DNA from: an uncultured Alphaproteobacteria bacterium
GTDB taxonomy: Bacteria; Pseudomonadota; Alphaproteobacteria; HIMB59
Direction: 5' to 3'
DNA length: 64,000 nucleotides
Assembly: GCA_902613845.1 (NCBI GenBank)
Contig: CACMIW010000006.1
Location: forward strand, 1-64,000
Shown here piece after piece: positions 36,424-44,538 of this stretch. Every line of letters begins with the position of its first letter. Positions within the stretch are counted from its first letter, which is position 1. The notes beneath the pieces were generated by a model, which searched no databases, was not told where the DNA came from, and worked only from the letters and a program-made list of their open reading frames with translations. The translations under genes and the position numbers were made by a program.

Positions 36424-37383
36424 ATGGTATCTCAATTAGATAGTCTTAAAAAATTTTCATCAGTTGTTGCAGACACCGGAGATATTGACAGTATTCAAAA
36501 ATTTAACCCAGATGACTGTACTACTAATCCGTCTTTAATTTTTAAAGCTGTTCAATCAAACAAATACAAAAAATTAGTTGATGAAGTAATAAGTAATTCA
36601 AAAAGTAGAAAATTTTCTCAAACTGAGGATCAGGTTAATTACATTGCTGATCAACTAACTATTGCTTTTGGTATAGAATTAACAAAAATCGTGCCAGGAT
36701 ATGTTTCTACCGAGGTGGACTCTGATTTATCATTTAATACTGACGCTACTGTTGAAAAGGCAAAGCAAATAATCAATAGCTATGAGCAATCAGGCGTCCT
36801 CAAGAGTAGAATATTAATTAAAATTGCAGGCACATGGGAAGGAATTCAAGCAGTAAAAAAATTAGAGGCAGAGGGAATATCTTGTAATTGCACACTCATT
36901 TTTTCTTTAACACAAGCAATAGCTTGTGCAGAAGCAGGAGCATTTTTAATTTCACCATTTGTGGGAAGGATACTTGACTGGTTTAAATCAAATACACAAA
37001 AAGATTATGACTCATCTAATGATCCAGGTGTTGAGAGTGTAGAGAAGATTTTTAATTATTTTAAAAAATTTAATTATAACACTATTGTCATGGCAGCATC
37101 ATTTAGAAATAAGGATGAAATAATTAATTTAGCTGGATGTGATAAATTAACTATCAGCCCAACTCTTTTAGAAGAGTTAAGCCAAAACGATGATGAAATT
37201 AAACTTAAATTATCAAAAGAAAACTCATCTTCATTAGATATTGAAAGAATTAATGTGAATGAGAGCTCATTTCGTTGGCATTTAAATGAAAATCAGATGG
37301 CATCTTTTAAATTAGCTGAGGGTATTAGATTATTTAATAAGGATTTATTGAAGTTAAAAGAATTGATTAGAGGCCAATTATAA
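36424..37383 (+). CDS. tal: Transaldolase
   Basis: Pentose-phosphate enzyme moving dihydroxyacetone units. The Schiff-base Lys133 is in ILIKIAGTWEGIQA, matching E. coli TalB Lys132, and the N-terminal NPDDCTTNPSLIF and later CNCTLIFSLTQAIACAEAGA and SPFVGRILDW are signature blocks. Length 319 is that of the TalB class. Divergent from the phosphatase gene, with bioY 38 bases downstream. Confidence 0.96.
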   Translation: MVSQLDSLKKFSSVVADTGDIDSIQKFNPDDCTTNPSLIFKAVQSNKYKKLVDEVISNSKSRKFSQTEDQVNYIADQLTIAFGIELTKIVPGYVSTEVDSDLSFNTDATVEKAKQIINSYEQSGVLKSRILIKIAGTWEGIQAVKKLEAEGISCNCTLIFSLTQAIACAEAGAFLISPFVGRILDWFKSNTQKDYDSSNDPGVESVEKIFNYFKKFNYNTIVMAASFRNKDEIINLAGCDKLTISPTLLEELSQNDDEIKLKLSKENSSSLDIERINVNESSFRWHLNENQMASFKLAEGIRLFNKDLLKLKELIRGQL

Positions 37384-37421
37384 TTATTGCACAAATCACT
37401 CCAAAATTATAAATAGTTAAT

Positions 37422-37967
37422 ATGGAAAATAAAAATATAACAATTTTAAGTCAGTACGCACATAGTAATTTATCAAAAATAGTATTTTCTCTTTTGGGAA
37501 TTATTCTCTTATCAGTTTCTAGTAAAATTAGTATTCCTTTCTATCCTGTGCCGATGACATTACAAACCTTTGTTGTATATTTTATTGCTGCCTCAATGGG
37601 TATGGTTGGTTTTTATGCAACTGTTTCATACGTAATTCTCGGACTCATTGGTCTTCCCATCTTTGCTGCTGGTGGAGGTTTTGGTTATGTAATGTCTCCA
37701 ACATTTGGATTTCTTTATGGAATGATTTTAGCTTCTTTTGCAATAGCATATTTCTCAAAAAATCTTTTCAATAAAAATTTAATAAAAATTGTTTTATCTA
37801 TTTTTATAGGCGCGTTAATTATTTTTGTTTGTGGTATTGCCCACTTATCTGGCTTCATAGGAATAGAGAAATCTATAAAAGCAGGTTTATACCCATTTAT
37901 TTATAGTGAACTTTTAAAGATAGCACTTGCTATTTCTTTAACGTATTTGCTAATTAAAAAAAATTAA
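37422..37967 (+). CDS. bioY: Biotin transporter BioY
   Basis: Membrane S-component for biotin uptake. The BioY hallmarks are KISIPFYPVPMTLQTFVVYF and GLIGLPIFAAGGGFGYVMSPTFGFL. 181 residues, six helices. No bioM or bioN follows, so it may work alone or with a shared ECF module elsewhere. TTGCAC-N15-TATAAA ends eight bases before the ATG without a ribosome site, suggesting a leaderless transcript. It converges with msrB, overlapping its stop by four bases. Implies the cell imports biotin. Confidence 0.93.
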   Translation: MENKNITILSQYAHSNLSKIVFSLLGIILLSVSSKISIPFYPVPMTLQTFVVYFIAASMGMVGFYATVSYVILGLIGLPIFAAGGGFGYVMSPTFGFLYGMILASFAIAYFSKNLFNKNLIKIVLSIFIGALIIFVCGIAHLSGFIGIEKSIKAGLYPFIYSELLKIALAISLTYLLIKKN

Positions 37968-38431
37968 TCTGGTATAAAGTTTAAAGCTATACCGTTATTA
38001 CAGTATCTTAAACCTGTAGGTTCTGGACCATCTTTGAAGACGTGTCCATGATGCCCGCCACATTTAGCACAGTGATATTCTTTTCGTGGAAAAACCAATT
38101 TAAAATCTGTTTTAAACCCCAAAGCATTAGGAAGATAATCAAAAAATGAAGGCCAGCCAGTTCCGCTATCATATTTCATATCCGAAGAAAATAGTGGCAA
38201 TTCACATCCTGCACAATGGTAGGTACCTTTTCTTTTTTCATTGTTAAGCACGCTAAACCCGGGTCGTTCAGTTCCATGCTGTCTCAAAATATAATACTCC
38301 TCTTCTGATAATCTCAATTTCCATTCCTCATCTGAAAGAATTAATTTTTCCATCGCAACTAAAGGTTTATACCCAACAATACATCCCCCAATAAGTATTG
38401 ATATAAATCTTCTTCTGTTTAAAACAACCAT
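37964..38431 (-). CDS. msrB: Periplasmic methionine-R-sulfoxide reductase
   Basis: Repairs oxidised methionine. The MsrB domain shows zinc Cys pairs 73/76 (YHCAGC) and 121/124 (YHCAKC), SGTGWPSF, HHGHVFKDGP and the catalytic Cys144 in LRYCNNGIAL. Residues 1-28 carry a twin-arginine-like signal (LNRRRFISILIGG), so the enzyme is probably exported, unlike many MsrB. No msrA nearby. Convergent with bioY. Confidence 0.93.
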   Translation of the reverse strand: MVVLNRRRFISILIGGCIVGYKPLVAMEKLILSDEEWKLRLSEEEYYILRQHGTERPGFSVLNNEKRKGTYHCAGCELPLFSSDMKYDSGTGWPSFFDYLPNALGFKTDFKLVFPRKEYHCAKCGGHHGHVFKDGPEPTGLRYCNNGIALNFIPD

Positions 38432-38466
38432 AAAATATCAGGGGTAATTTATAATAATTGAAAATA

Positions 38467-38550
38467 CTATTTCTTTTTAGCTCTTCTTTTAGCTCTTCTT
38501 TTTCGTGAACCGATTTTTCTTCTGCCTCTGTGTTTTTTAGGATAACCCAT
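38467..38550 (-). CDS. 27-residue very basic peptide, ribosomal-protein-like
   Basis: A short frame starting MGYPKKHRGRRKIGS, then two runs of Lys/Arg/Ala (RKRRAKRRAKKK). Sixteen of 27 residues are Lys or Arg, which matches very small ribosomal or RNA-binding peptides (bTHX, AURKAIP1-like) in style, though I do not claim identity with any. It lies 36 bases before the msrB start on the minus strand. Lacks a strong ribosome site. Confidence 0.6.
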   Translation of the reverse strand: MGYPKKHRGRRKIGSRKRRAKRRAKKK

Positions 38551-38622
38551 GACGGCGTATAATAGATATTTAACCTCAAAAATAAACATATTTTTTTGAT
38601 ATGATTCATATATTTTAAGCAA

Positions 38623-39819
38623 ATGAGAACAATTCTATTAGTTTTAGTTGCTGGATTAATACTGTCAGTTGGAAATGGATTTAGAATGTCTCTAGGGATA
38701 TATGTCCCAGATCTTTTAAGTTCCACAGTTTTTAGTGCTTCAATTATAGGTCTGACATATGGTCTTTTTAATTTGCTTTGGGGAGCTATGTCACCCATTG
38801 CAGGTGCATTTGCTGAACAAAAGGGTTATGTAAAAACTCTTTGTTTTGGCTTCTTTGGTGTATCTCTTAGTTTCTATGTCGCTTCTTCAGCGATACACCC
38901 TTTACATTTTTTATTTGGTATTGGCATAATTGGAGGTATTTCAGCTGGTGTTATTTCTGTACCAGTTATAATTGGTGGAGTCTCAAAATATTTCGAGGAT
39001 GATAAAACACAAAGCACAGTTACAGGTATACTTATGTCTCTTGCTGCTACAGGGATGTTTATATTTACACCTATTAACCAATTTTTAGTTACAACCTTTA
39101 AATGGAGTTTTTCTTTTCAAATTACATCAATGTTTTTTCTGTTCATCATTCCTCTTTCACTTATATTCCTTTTACCTAAGCCACAAAAAAAAGATAAAAA
39201 AGAATTTACAAAAAGAAAAATATCAGATGTCATAAAAAAAGCCTTTAAGGATAAAAGCTATAACTATCTTATTTTAGGATTTTTTGTTTGTGGCTTACAT
39301 GTTGCTTTAATTTCAAACTATCTTCCGGTTTTTGCAAAAATTAAAGGTTTAGAAACTACTATAGCTGCAACAGGTCTTACTTTAATTGGGTTATTTAATA
39401 TGATTGGTACTTTAATTTCAGGAAAGGTTTCAGGCATTATTAAAAAAAAATATATATTATCGTTTATTTATTTTGTAAGAAGCATAGTAATTTTTTTATT
39501 ATTAATTTTGCCTACTAACAATTTCACAATTATAGCCTTCAGTTGTTGTATTGGTCTTTTATGGTTATCAACTGTCCCACCGACTTCAGGAATTGTTTCA
39601 AATAGATTTGGCACAAGATACCTTTCGACCTTATTTGGGATTGTAATGGTTTCCCATCAAGCAGGAGCATTTCTTGGCTCTTTTATTGGTGGTTTAGTTA
39701 TAGATATTTATGGTTCACTCGACATAGCCTGGATAATGGCGATAGTAATTTCTCTGTTTTCTGCAATCATCCATTTTCCAATTATAGAAAAAGAAAAATC
39801 TGAAGAAGTTTTTGCCTAA
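38623..39819 (+). CDS. MFS transporter
   Basis: Twelve-helix major facilitator protein (398 residues). Features: GNGFRMSLGIYVPDLL after the first helix, GLTYGLFNLLWGAMSPIAGA (helix 2 and motif A region), GGISAGVISVPVIIGGVSKYF, and central KKPQKKDKKEF loop between the two halves. Resembles oxalate/formate and monocarboxylate-type MFS; substrate unknown. TATATT lies eight bases before the ATG with no ribosome site. The EamA gene starts eight bases before its stop. Confidence 0.88.
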   Translation: MRTILLVLVAGLILSVGNGFRMSLGIYVPDLLSSTVFSASIIGLTYGLFNLLWGAMSPIAGAFAEQKGYVKTLCFGFFGVSLSFYVASSAIHPLHFLFGIGIIGGISAGVISVPVIIGGVSKYFEDDKTQSTVTGILMSLAATGMFIFTPINQFLVTTFKWSFSFQITSMFFLFIIPLSLIFLLPKPQKKDKKEFTKRKISDVIKKAFKDKSYNYLILGFFVCGLHVALISNYLPVFAKIKGLETTIAATGLTLIGLFNMIGTLISGKVSGIIKKKYILSFIYFVRSIVIFLLLILPTNNFTIIAFSCCIGLLWLSTVPPTSGIVSNRFGTRYLSTLFGIVMVSHQAGAFLGSFIGGLVIDIYGSLDIAWIMAIVISLFSAIIHFPIIEKEKSEEVFA

Positions 39820-40687
39820 TTTAAAAATTAATCCTTTTCTTATACTGATTATAGGCGCAGTAAGTATTGCTTTTTCTCCTATATTTGTTCGACTTTCAGA
39901 GGTTGATCCAATAATGACAGCTTTTTTTAGAATATTCGTGAGCCTTCCCTTTTTTTTAATGTTTGGGTCACTGAAAATTATTGAAAAAGTAAACTTTCCT
40001 GTTTTAAAAGATAAATTTTTAATTATTTTTATTTCAGGTATCTTTTTTTCATTAGATTTAATTTGTTGGCATTTGTCTATCAAACTTACCACAGTTTCTA
40101 AGGCAACATTTTTATCTAATTTAGCTCCAATTGTTGTAATTTTATTTTCTTTAATATTTCTTAAAGAAAAATTTTCTAAGTTTTTTTTTATTGCCATATT
40201 TATTTCGATGAGTGGTATGACATTGTTATTAGGTGAGAGTTTTCAATTTTATAAATCACAATTTTTGGGAGATCTTTTAGGTGTTCTAACTGCAATTTGG
40301 TATGGTTGTTATATTCTTACTATTAGCCAATTAAGAAAAAATTTAAATTCAAGTACGATTATGTTTTTTTCAGGATGTGTAAGTGCAATTATTTTACTTT
40401 TAGTCGCGATATTTTTTGAACAAAGTTTAGTGCCAAAGTCTTTTTATGCGATAGCAATATTATTTTTATTAGGTTTTGTATGCCAATTCATTGGACAATC
40501 ATTTATAGCTTACTCTCTAGCATTTTTATCTGCATCCTTATCATCTTTGAGTCTTTTGATACAACCCATTGCTGCAACCTTATTGGCGTACCTTTTTTTC
40601 CAAGAAAAATTAACATTGATCCAATTTTTTGGAAGCACATTAATCCTGATTGGGATTTATATTGCTAAAACAAAATATGAAAATTGA
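39812..40687 (+). CDS. EamA-family (DMT) transporter
   Basis: Two EamA repeats, about ten helices, 291 residues. The start is TTG, inside the end of the MFS gene; no ATG is near. Seen: ILIIGAVSIAFSPIFVRLSEV, the LSNLAPIVVILFSLIFLKE end of repeat one and QPIAATLLAYLFFQEKLTLIQFFG in repeat two. Probable exporter, substrate unknown. Overlaps the Nudix gene start by 11 bases. Confidence 0.88.
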   Translation: MPNLKINPFLILIIGAVSIAFSPIFVRLSEVDPIMTAFFRIFVSLPFFLMFGSLKIIEKVNFPVLKDKFLIIFISGIFFSLDLICWHLSIKLTTVSKATFLSNLAPIVVILFSLIFLKEKFSKFFFIAIFISMSGMTLLLGESFQFYKSQFLGDLLGVLTAIWYGCYILTISQLRKNLNSSTIMFFSGCVSAIILLLVAIFFEQSLVPKSFYAIAILFLLGFVCQFIGQSFIAYSLAFLSASLSSLSLLIQPIAATLLAYLFFQEKLTLIQFFGSTLILIGIYIAKTKYEN

Positions 40688-41087
40688 ACAAATAAAAGTT
40701 GTAGCAGGCTTAATACTTAAAAATAATAAACTTTTAATATGTCAAAGACCAAAATTTAAGGATCATCCATTAAAATGGGAATTTCCTGGAGGTAAAATCA
40801 AAAATGATGAGACTAATGAAGAGGCCTTAATTAGAGAAATAAATGAAGAGTTATCAATTAACATATTAAATTATGAGGAACTGATCAGTTATAATTTTGA
40901 TTATAAAGACTTGAAAAAACAGGTTTTCATATATTTTTATTTAGTCAATAATTTCAGTGGTAAGGTTTTAAATAATTTTCATAAAGAACTAAAATGGATT
41001 GAAATCAAGGATATTCGTGAATATGATTTTTTAGAAGGAGACCACAAAATAATTGACCATATAAGTAGTAATGACTTTAAACATTAA
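40677..41087 (+). CDS. Nudix hydrolase, MutT-like
   Basis: 136 residues from the ATG at 40677 (an earlier in-frame TTG adds nine). The Nudix box runs from residue 38 (GGKIKNDETNEEALIREIN then EELS), and ICQRPKFKDHPLKWEFPG is like MutT, which removes 8-oxo-dGTP. A TGD or ADP-ribose-type Nudix cannot be ruled out. Overlaps the transporter and the dehydrogenase on both sides, so the set is one transcript. Confidence 0.88.
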   Translation: MKIEQIKVVAGLILKNNKLLICQRPKFKDHPLKWEFPGGKIKNDETNEEALIREINEELSINILNYEELISYNFDYKDLKKQVFIYFYLVNNFSGKVLNNFHKELKWIEIKDIREYDFLEGDHKIIDHISSNDFKH

Positions 41088-42102
41088 AGATAAACCAAAA
41101 GACGGATTTGAAAGAGTTGTTTATGCTGAGGAGGATAAATTTAATTTTTACTCAGTAATTGCTATTCATAATACTAAAAGAGGCCCTGCCTTGGGTGGAT
41201 GTAGATATTTCAATTATCAGGATTTTAATAAGCAAGAAGAAGATGTTTTAAAATTAGCTGAAGCAATGACATATAAGAATTCTTTGGCTGAACTTCCCTT
41301 TGGTGGTGGGAAGGCTACTATCCATTCTAAAATAAAAAAAAAAGATGCATATAGTTTATTTGGAGAAGTTTTAAACAAACTAAATGGTACTTATATAACA
41401 GCTGGAGATATGGGAACGGTCGATGAGGACTTAAGAGGATTTAGAGAATACTCAGATCATGTTTGTAACCCTATAGGTTCTGACTCCGGATTAGGTACCG
41501 CATTAGGTGTTTATTACTCAATGTTAGGATGTGTCGAATTTAAATTCGGACAAGACTCATTAGTAAATAAAAATATATTTATCAAAGGATATGGTAAGAC
41601 TGGATCTAGAATTGCTTCTTTGTGTAAAAAAGATGGTGCAAATATTGAAATTTCTGACTTAGAGCATAAAAAAGATTTGATTGAGAGAGATGGTTATAAA
41701 TTTTGTAGTCAACTCCAAGATACATCCTTTGAAAAAATTGATATTTACTCTCCTTGTGCAGGAGGAGGTGATTTGAATACGGAGTTTTTAAATTTTGCAA
41801 ATAATAAAATATTAATGATTACTGGATCTGCAAATAATCAACTTGATAATATTGATACAGAAGAAGAATTATATAACAAAGGTATATTATATTGTCCTGA
41901 TTATTGTGCCAACGCTGGTGGCGTAATTATATTAGGTTCAAGAATTAGTATTAAAGAAGATCTCGAACCAGATGACAAAATTGTAGATGACCTTCTAAAA
42001 AAAATAAAATCACGTACAAAATTTATCTTAGAAAAATCCCAAAAAGACTTGATTTTAGCATCCAATATTGCAAGTGAAATGGCTTTAGATGGATTAAAAT
42101 AA
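41071..42102 (+). CDS. Leucine dehydrogenase-like amino-acid dehydrogenase
   Basis: NAD-linked oxidative deamination of branched-chain or aromatic amino acids. Catalytic Lys69 (AEAMTYKNSLAE) and Lys81 (FGGGKATI), TAGDMGT and the Rossmann motif IKGYGKTGSRIAS are in place. Length 343 fits Leu/Phe/Val dehydrogenase. The CPDYCANAGGVI segment is typical. It ends one base before the small membrane gene and sits with transporters and MutT; substrate not separable from sequence. Confidence 0.88.
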   Translation: MTLNIKDKPKDGFERVVYAEEDKFNFYSVIAIHNTKRGPALGGCRYFNYQDFNKQEEDVLKLAEAMTYKNSLAELPFGGGKATIHSKIKKKDAYSLFGEVLNKLNGTYITAGDMGTVDEDLRGFREYSDHVCNPIGSDSGLGTALGVYYSMLGCVEFKFGQDSLVNKNIFIKGYGKTGSRIASLCKKDGANIEISDLEHKKDLIERDGYKFCSQLQDTSFEKIDIYSPCAGGGDLNTEFLNFANNKILMITGSANNQLDNIDTEEELYNKGILYCPDYCANAGGVIILGSRISIKEDLEPDDKIVDDLLKKIKSRTKFILEKSQKDLILASNIASEMALDGLK

Positions 42103-42103
42103 A

Positions 42104-42460
42104 ATGAATTTCTTTCAAATTTATACTCACCCTCAGCAAAAGGAGAGGTTACTATTTTTAGGATACTGGATTGGGTCACTAATTATTTGGTCCTTTGCAA
42201 TGAATGTAAGTTTAGTAATTGTTATCGTATTTTCTATAATTGGAAATTTTGTAGTCGTAAGACCATTAGCAAAATTTTTCTTTTTACTTAAAAACTTTGT
42301 AAATAAGAGGTTTTTCAATAACTTTGATATATTTGAAGCTTATTATGCAGGTCTTGAACTTGGAAGAATAATAAGAATTTTGTTAAAATTATCTTTTTTT
42401 ATAATTACTATGATTATATCAAAAATGTTTATGGAAGCTTATTTAACTTTTATAAATTAA
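42104..42460 (+). CDS. Small membrane protein, function unknown
   Basis: 118 residues with about three hydrophobic helices (GYWIGSLIIWSFAMNVSLVI, then IIGNFVVVRP and a C-terminal LSFFIITMIISKMFMEAY). A central basic loop FFLLKNFVNKRFFNNFD separates them. It lies one base after the leucine-dehydrogenase gene and overlaps the convergent CDP-alcohol gene by 11 bases. Not recognised. Confidence 0.65.
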   Translation: MNFFQIYTHPQQKERLLFLGYWIGSLIIWSFAMNVSLVIVIVFSIIGNFVVVRPLAKFFFLLKNFVNKRFFNNFDIFEAYYAGLELGRIIRILLKLSFFIITMIISKMFMEAYLTFIN

Positions 42461-43067
42461 ATTCAACGTAACAAACAATAACCCTAGAAATAAAAGTTAT
42501 AAAACATAAAATCCCAAAAATAATAGATATTAAAATAAAAAAATTTGGAAATAAGAGACACAAAACCATGAAAATTATTGTTTCTGTACCTTCAACTAAT
42601 CCGGATGTGTAATGAAAACTTTTTGGTAATCCTTCAATAGCATCATTTGTCTCTGAGATTTTATCTAATTGAGTTTGAATTGCAGCTTTTGCAAGAAATG
42701 TTGTACCCGTACCTATGTACAAAAAAAGTAAAATCATTGATAAAGTTGTGTAACTACTATTACTGAACCCAAATGCTAAAACAAACCCAGAATAAATTGT
42801 GAAGTCACTGACAATATCTAAGTATCCACCCAAAGGAGTGGGGGTTGTTAGTCTGGCCATTGTTCCATCTAAGCCATCACAAAATCTATTTAAAAATAAA
42901 AGTGCTAGTGCAGCAAAATAGAATTGAAAAAAAATTAAAATACACATAAAAAAACCTAATATGAAACCTAATATTGTCATTTGATTAGGTTTTAAAAACT
43001 TTAAAAAAACTTTGGCTATTATTATTAATGGCTTTTGGGTGAAATTTTGAATTTGGCGATCAAACAT
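42450..43067 (-). CDS. CDP-alcohol phosphatidyltransferase
   Basis: Integral membrane phospholipid enzyme. The family motif DG-x2-DGxxAR-x8-Gx3-Dx3D is complete: Asp64, Asp67, Ala-Arg 71-72, Gly81, Asp84 and Asp88 within CDGLDGTMARL and GGYLDIVSD. Six helices in 205 residues. Typical products are phosphatidylglycerol-phosphate, phosphatidylserine or cardiolipin; the subfamily cannot be told. Isolated on the minus strand. Confidence 0.9.
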   Translation of the reverse strand: MFDRQIQNFTQKPLIIIAKVFLKFLKPNQMTILGFILGFFMCILIFFQFYFAALALLFLNRFCDGLDGTMARLTTPTPLGGYLDIVSDFTIYSGFVLAFGFSNSSYTTLSMILLFLYIGTGTTFLAKAAIQTQLDKISETNDAIEGLPKSFHYTSGLVEGTETIIFMVLCLLFPNFFILISIIFGILCFITFISRVIVCYVEFNL

Positions 43068-43107
43068 CTGTGTTATTGTATGGATAGTATAATGTTACAA
43101 TAATTTC

Positions 43108-43836
43108 ATGGTTCAAGATATCCCTCTAACTATAGCTTTTTTAGCTGGTATTCTCAGTTTTCTCTCACCTTGTGTTCTACCCATAGTTCCAGGATTTATA
43201 TCATATATTGTTGGCAAATCTTTTGCAGATTTACAAAATTCATCAGCGGTGAACTCACTAAAGCTATTACCTCATGTTCTTTTATTTACTCTAGGTTTTT
43301 CTTTTGTCTTTATAATTATGGGTGCTTCTATTGATTTTTTAAGTGACATATTTTTTGATTTTAAAAAACAATTAAATTTCATATCAGGATTATTAATAGT
43401 AATTTTGGGACTATATTTTATTGGAATAATTAAAATTCCTTTTTTAGATTTTGAGCGTAAGTTCCATTTACAAGGTTTTCAAAATAATCATTTTTTTCCA
43501 TTTATAATTGGAGTTGCTTTTGCATTTGGTTGGAGTCCATGCATTGGACCAATTTTAGGATCAGTATTAGCTGTTGCTATCAAGGATAGTGTTAACGGAA
43601 TTATATTATTGTCTTTTTACTCAATTGGTTTGGCAGTTCCTTTTATAATCGTTGGATTAATGATGAGTAAAATATTAATCATGACTAGTTTTTTAAATAA
43701 ATACATTCGTTATTTTCAATTTATCACTGGTATTATTTTACTACTAACAGGTATTTTAATCTTTAATGGTTCTATTCAATCTTTAGGATTTCAATTAAAT
43801 TCAATTTTACCATCACTAGAAATGCTACTTATTTAG
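43108..43836 (+). CDS. ccdA: Cytochrome c biogenesis protein CcdA
   Basis: Six-helix thiol transporter passing reducing power to the periplasm. The two reactive Cys are in SFLSPCVLPIVPGF (Cys22) and WSPCIGPILGSVLA. Length 242 is usual. TATAAT is 14 bases before the ATG. Its last base is the first base of the GTG that starts the next gene. No CcmG-like thioredoxin is next to it. Confidence 0.93.
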   Translation: MVQDIPLTIAFLAGILSFLSPCVLPIVPGFISYIVGKSFADLQNSSAVNSLKLLPHVLLFTLGFSFVFIIMGASIDFLSDIFFDFKKQLNFISGLLIVILGLYFIGIIKIPFLDFERKFHLQGFQNNHFFPFIIGVAFAFGWSPCIGPILGSVLAVAIKDSVNGIILLSFYSIGLAVPFIIVGLMMSKILIMTSFLNKYIRYFQFITGIILLLTGILIFNGSIQSLGFQLNSILPSLEMLLI

Positions 43837-44531
43837 TGAAACTATCAAAAAAAATATCAATTTTATTTTTGTTTATATTTTTTGTAATTTTATGGATTAC
43901 ATATTTTTTAAATAAAGACTTTTTTCAACTCGAAACCTTTTTCTCTAATTTGGAATTTATTCAAAAATTCATATCTCAGAACTACTTATTATCAATATTC
44001 ACATTTTTAGCTTTATATAGCTTTTTAATTTTATGTAATTTCCCATTTGCTTCCTTATTATCAATGATAAATGGTTTCTTATTTGGAACATGGATAGGTG
44101 GTGCTATATCTTTAATTGGTGGTACACTTGGTGCCTTTGGAATTTTTATAATAGCAAAATTTTTTTTCTCAGAATTTATTAAAAATAAATTTTTAAATAA
44201 ATACTCTAATATAGAAAATTATTTCAATAAAAATGATTTAGAGTTAATGATATTAATTCGTATTGTTCCTGGAACTCCTTTTTTCATACAAAACCTCATT
44301 TTAGCAGGTCTTGGCGCAAACAATAAAAAGTTTTTTTTTACTACATTGTTTGGACTAGCCCCATGGTCATTTATCTTCGGGAGTATTGGCCAAGGGTTAG
44401 AAGAAATATTCATAAATAAAACAGAGTTAAATTTTTCTCTAATAGTTCAGCCAGAATACTTAATTCCTCTTGGATTTATCGCTTTTCTAATAATTATGAT
44501 TATATTATTCAAAAAAAAATTTAAAAAGTAA
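43836..44531 (+). CDS. VTT-domain (TVP38/TMEM64) membrane protein
   Basis: DedA-like membrane protein of 231 residues, GTG start at the ccdA stop (one shared base). The VTT core is FPFASLLSMINGFLFGTWIGG, GTLGAFGIFIIAKFF and RIVPGTPFFIQNLILAGLG, where the RxxPGxP loop is a VTT hallmark. Family roles include membrane lipid scrambling or ion-coupled homeostasis. The link to CcdA is positional. Confidence 0.88.
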   Translation: MKLSKKISILFLFIFFVILWITYFLNKDFFQLETFFSNLEFIQKFISQNYLLSIFTFLALYSFLILCNFPFASLLSMINGFLFGTWIGGAISLIGGTLGAFGIFIIAKFFFSEFIKNKFLNKYSNIENYFNKNDLELMILIRIVPGTPFFIQNLILAGLGANNKKFFFTTLFGLAPWSFIFGSIGQGLEEIFINKTELNFSLIVQPEYLIPLGFIAFLIIMIILFKKKFKK

Positions 44532-44538
44532 ACATCGA

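Noticed and set aside
38367-38798. 143-residue minus-strand frame spanning msrB start, the basic peptide and the MFS start
   Set aside because: Overlaps two better-supported genes and has no protein features; the real feature there is the 27-residue basic peptide in another frame.
39715-40197. 160-residue minus-strand frame opposite the MFS/EamA junction
   Set aside because: Antisense to two transporter genes with correct membrane patterns; composition is a mirror effect of AT-rich coding DNA.
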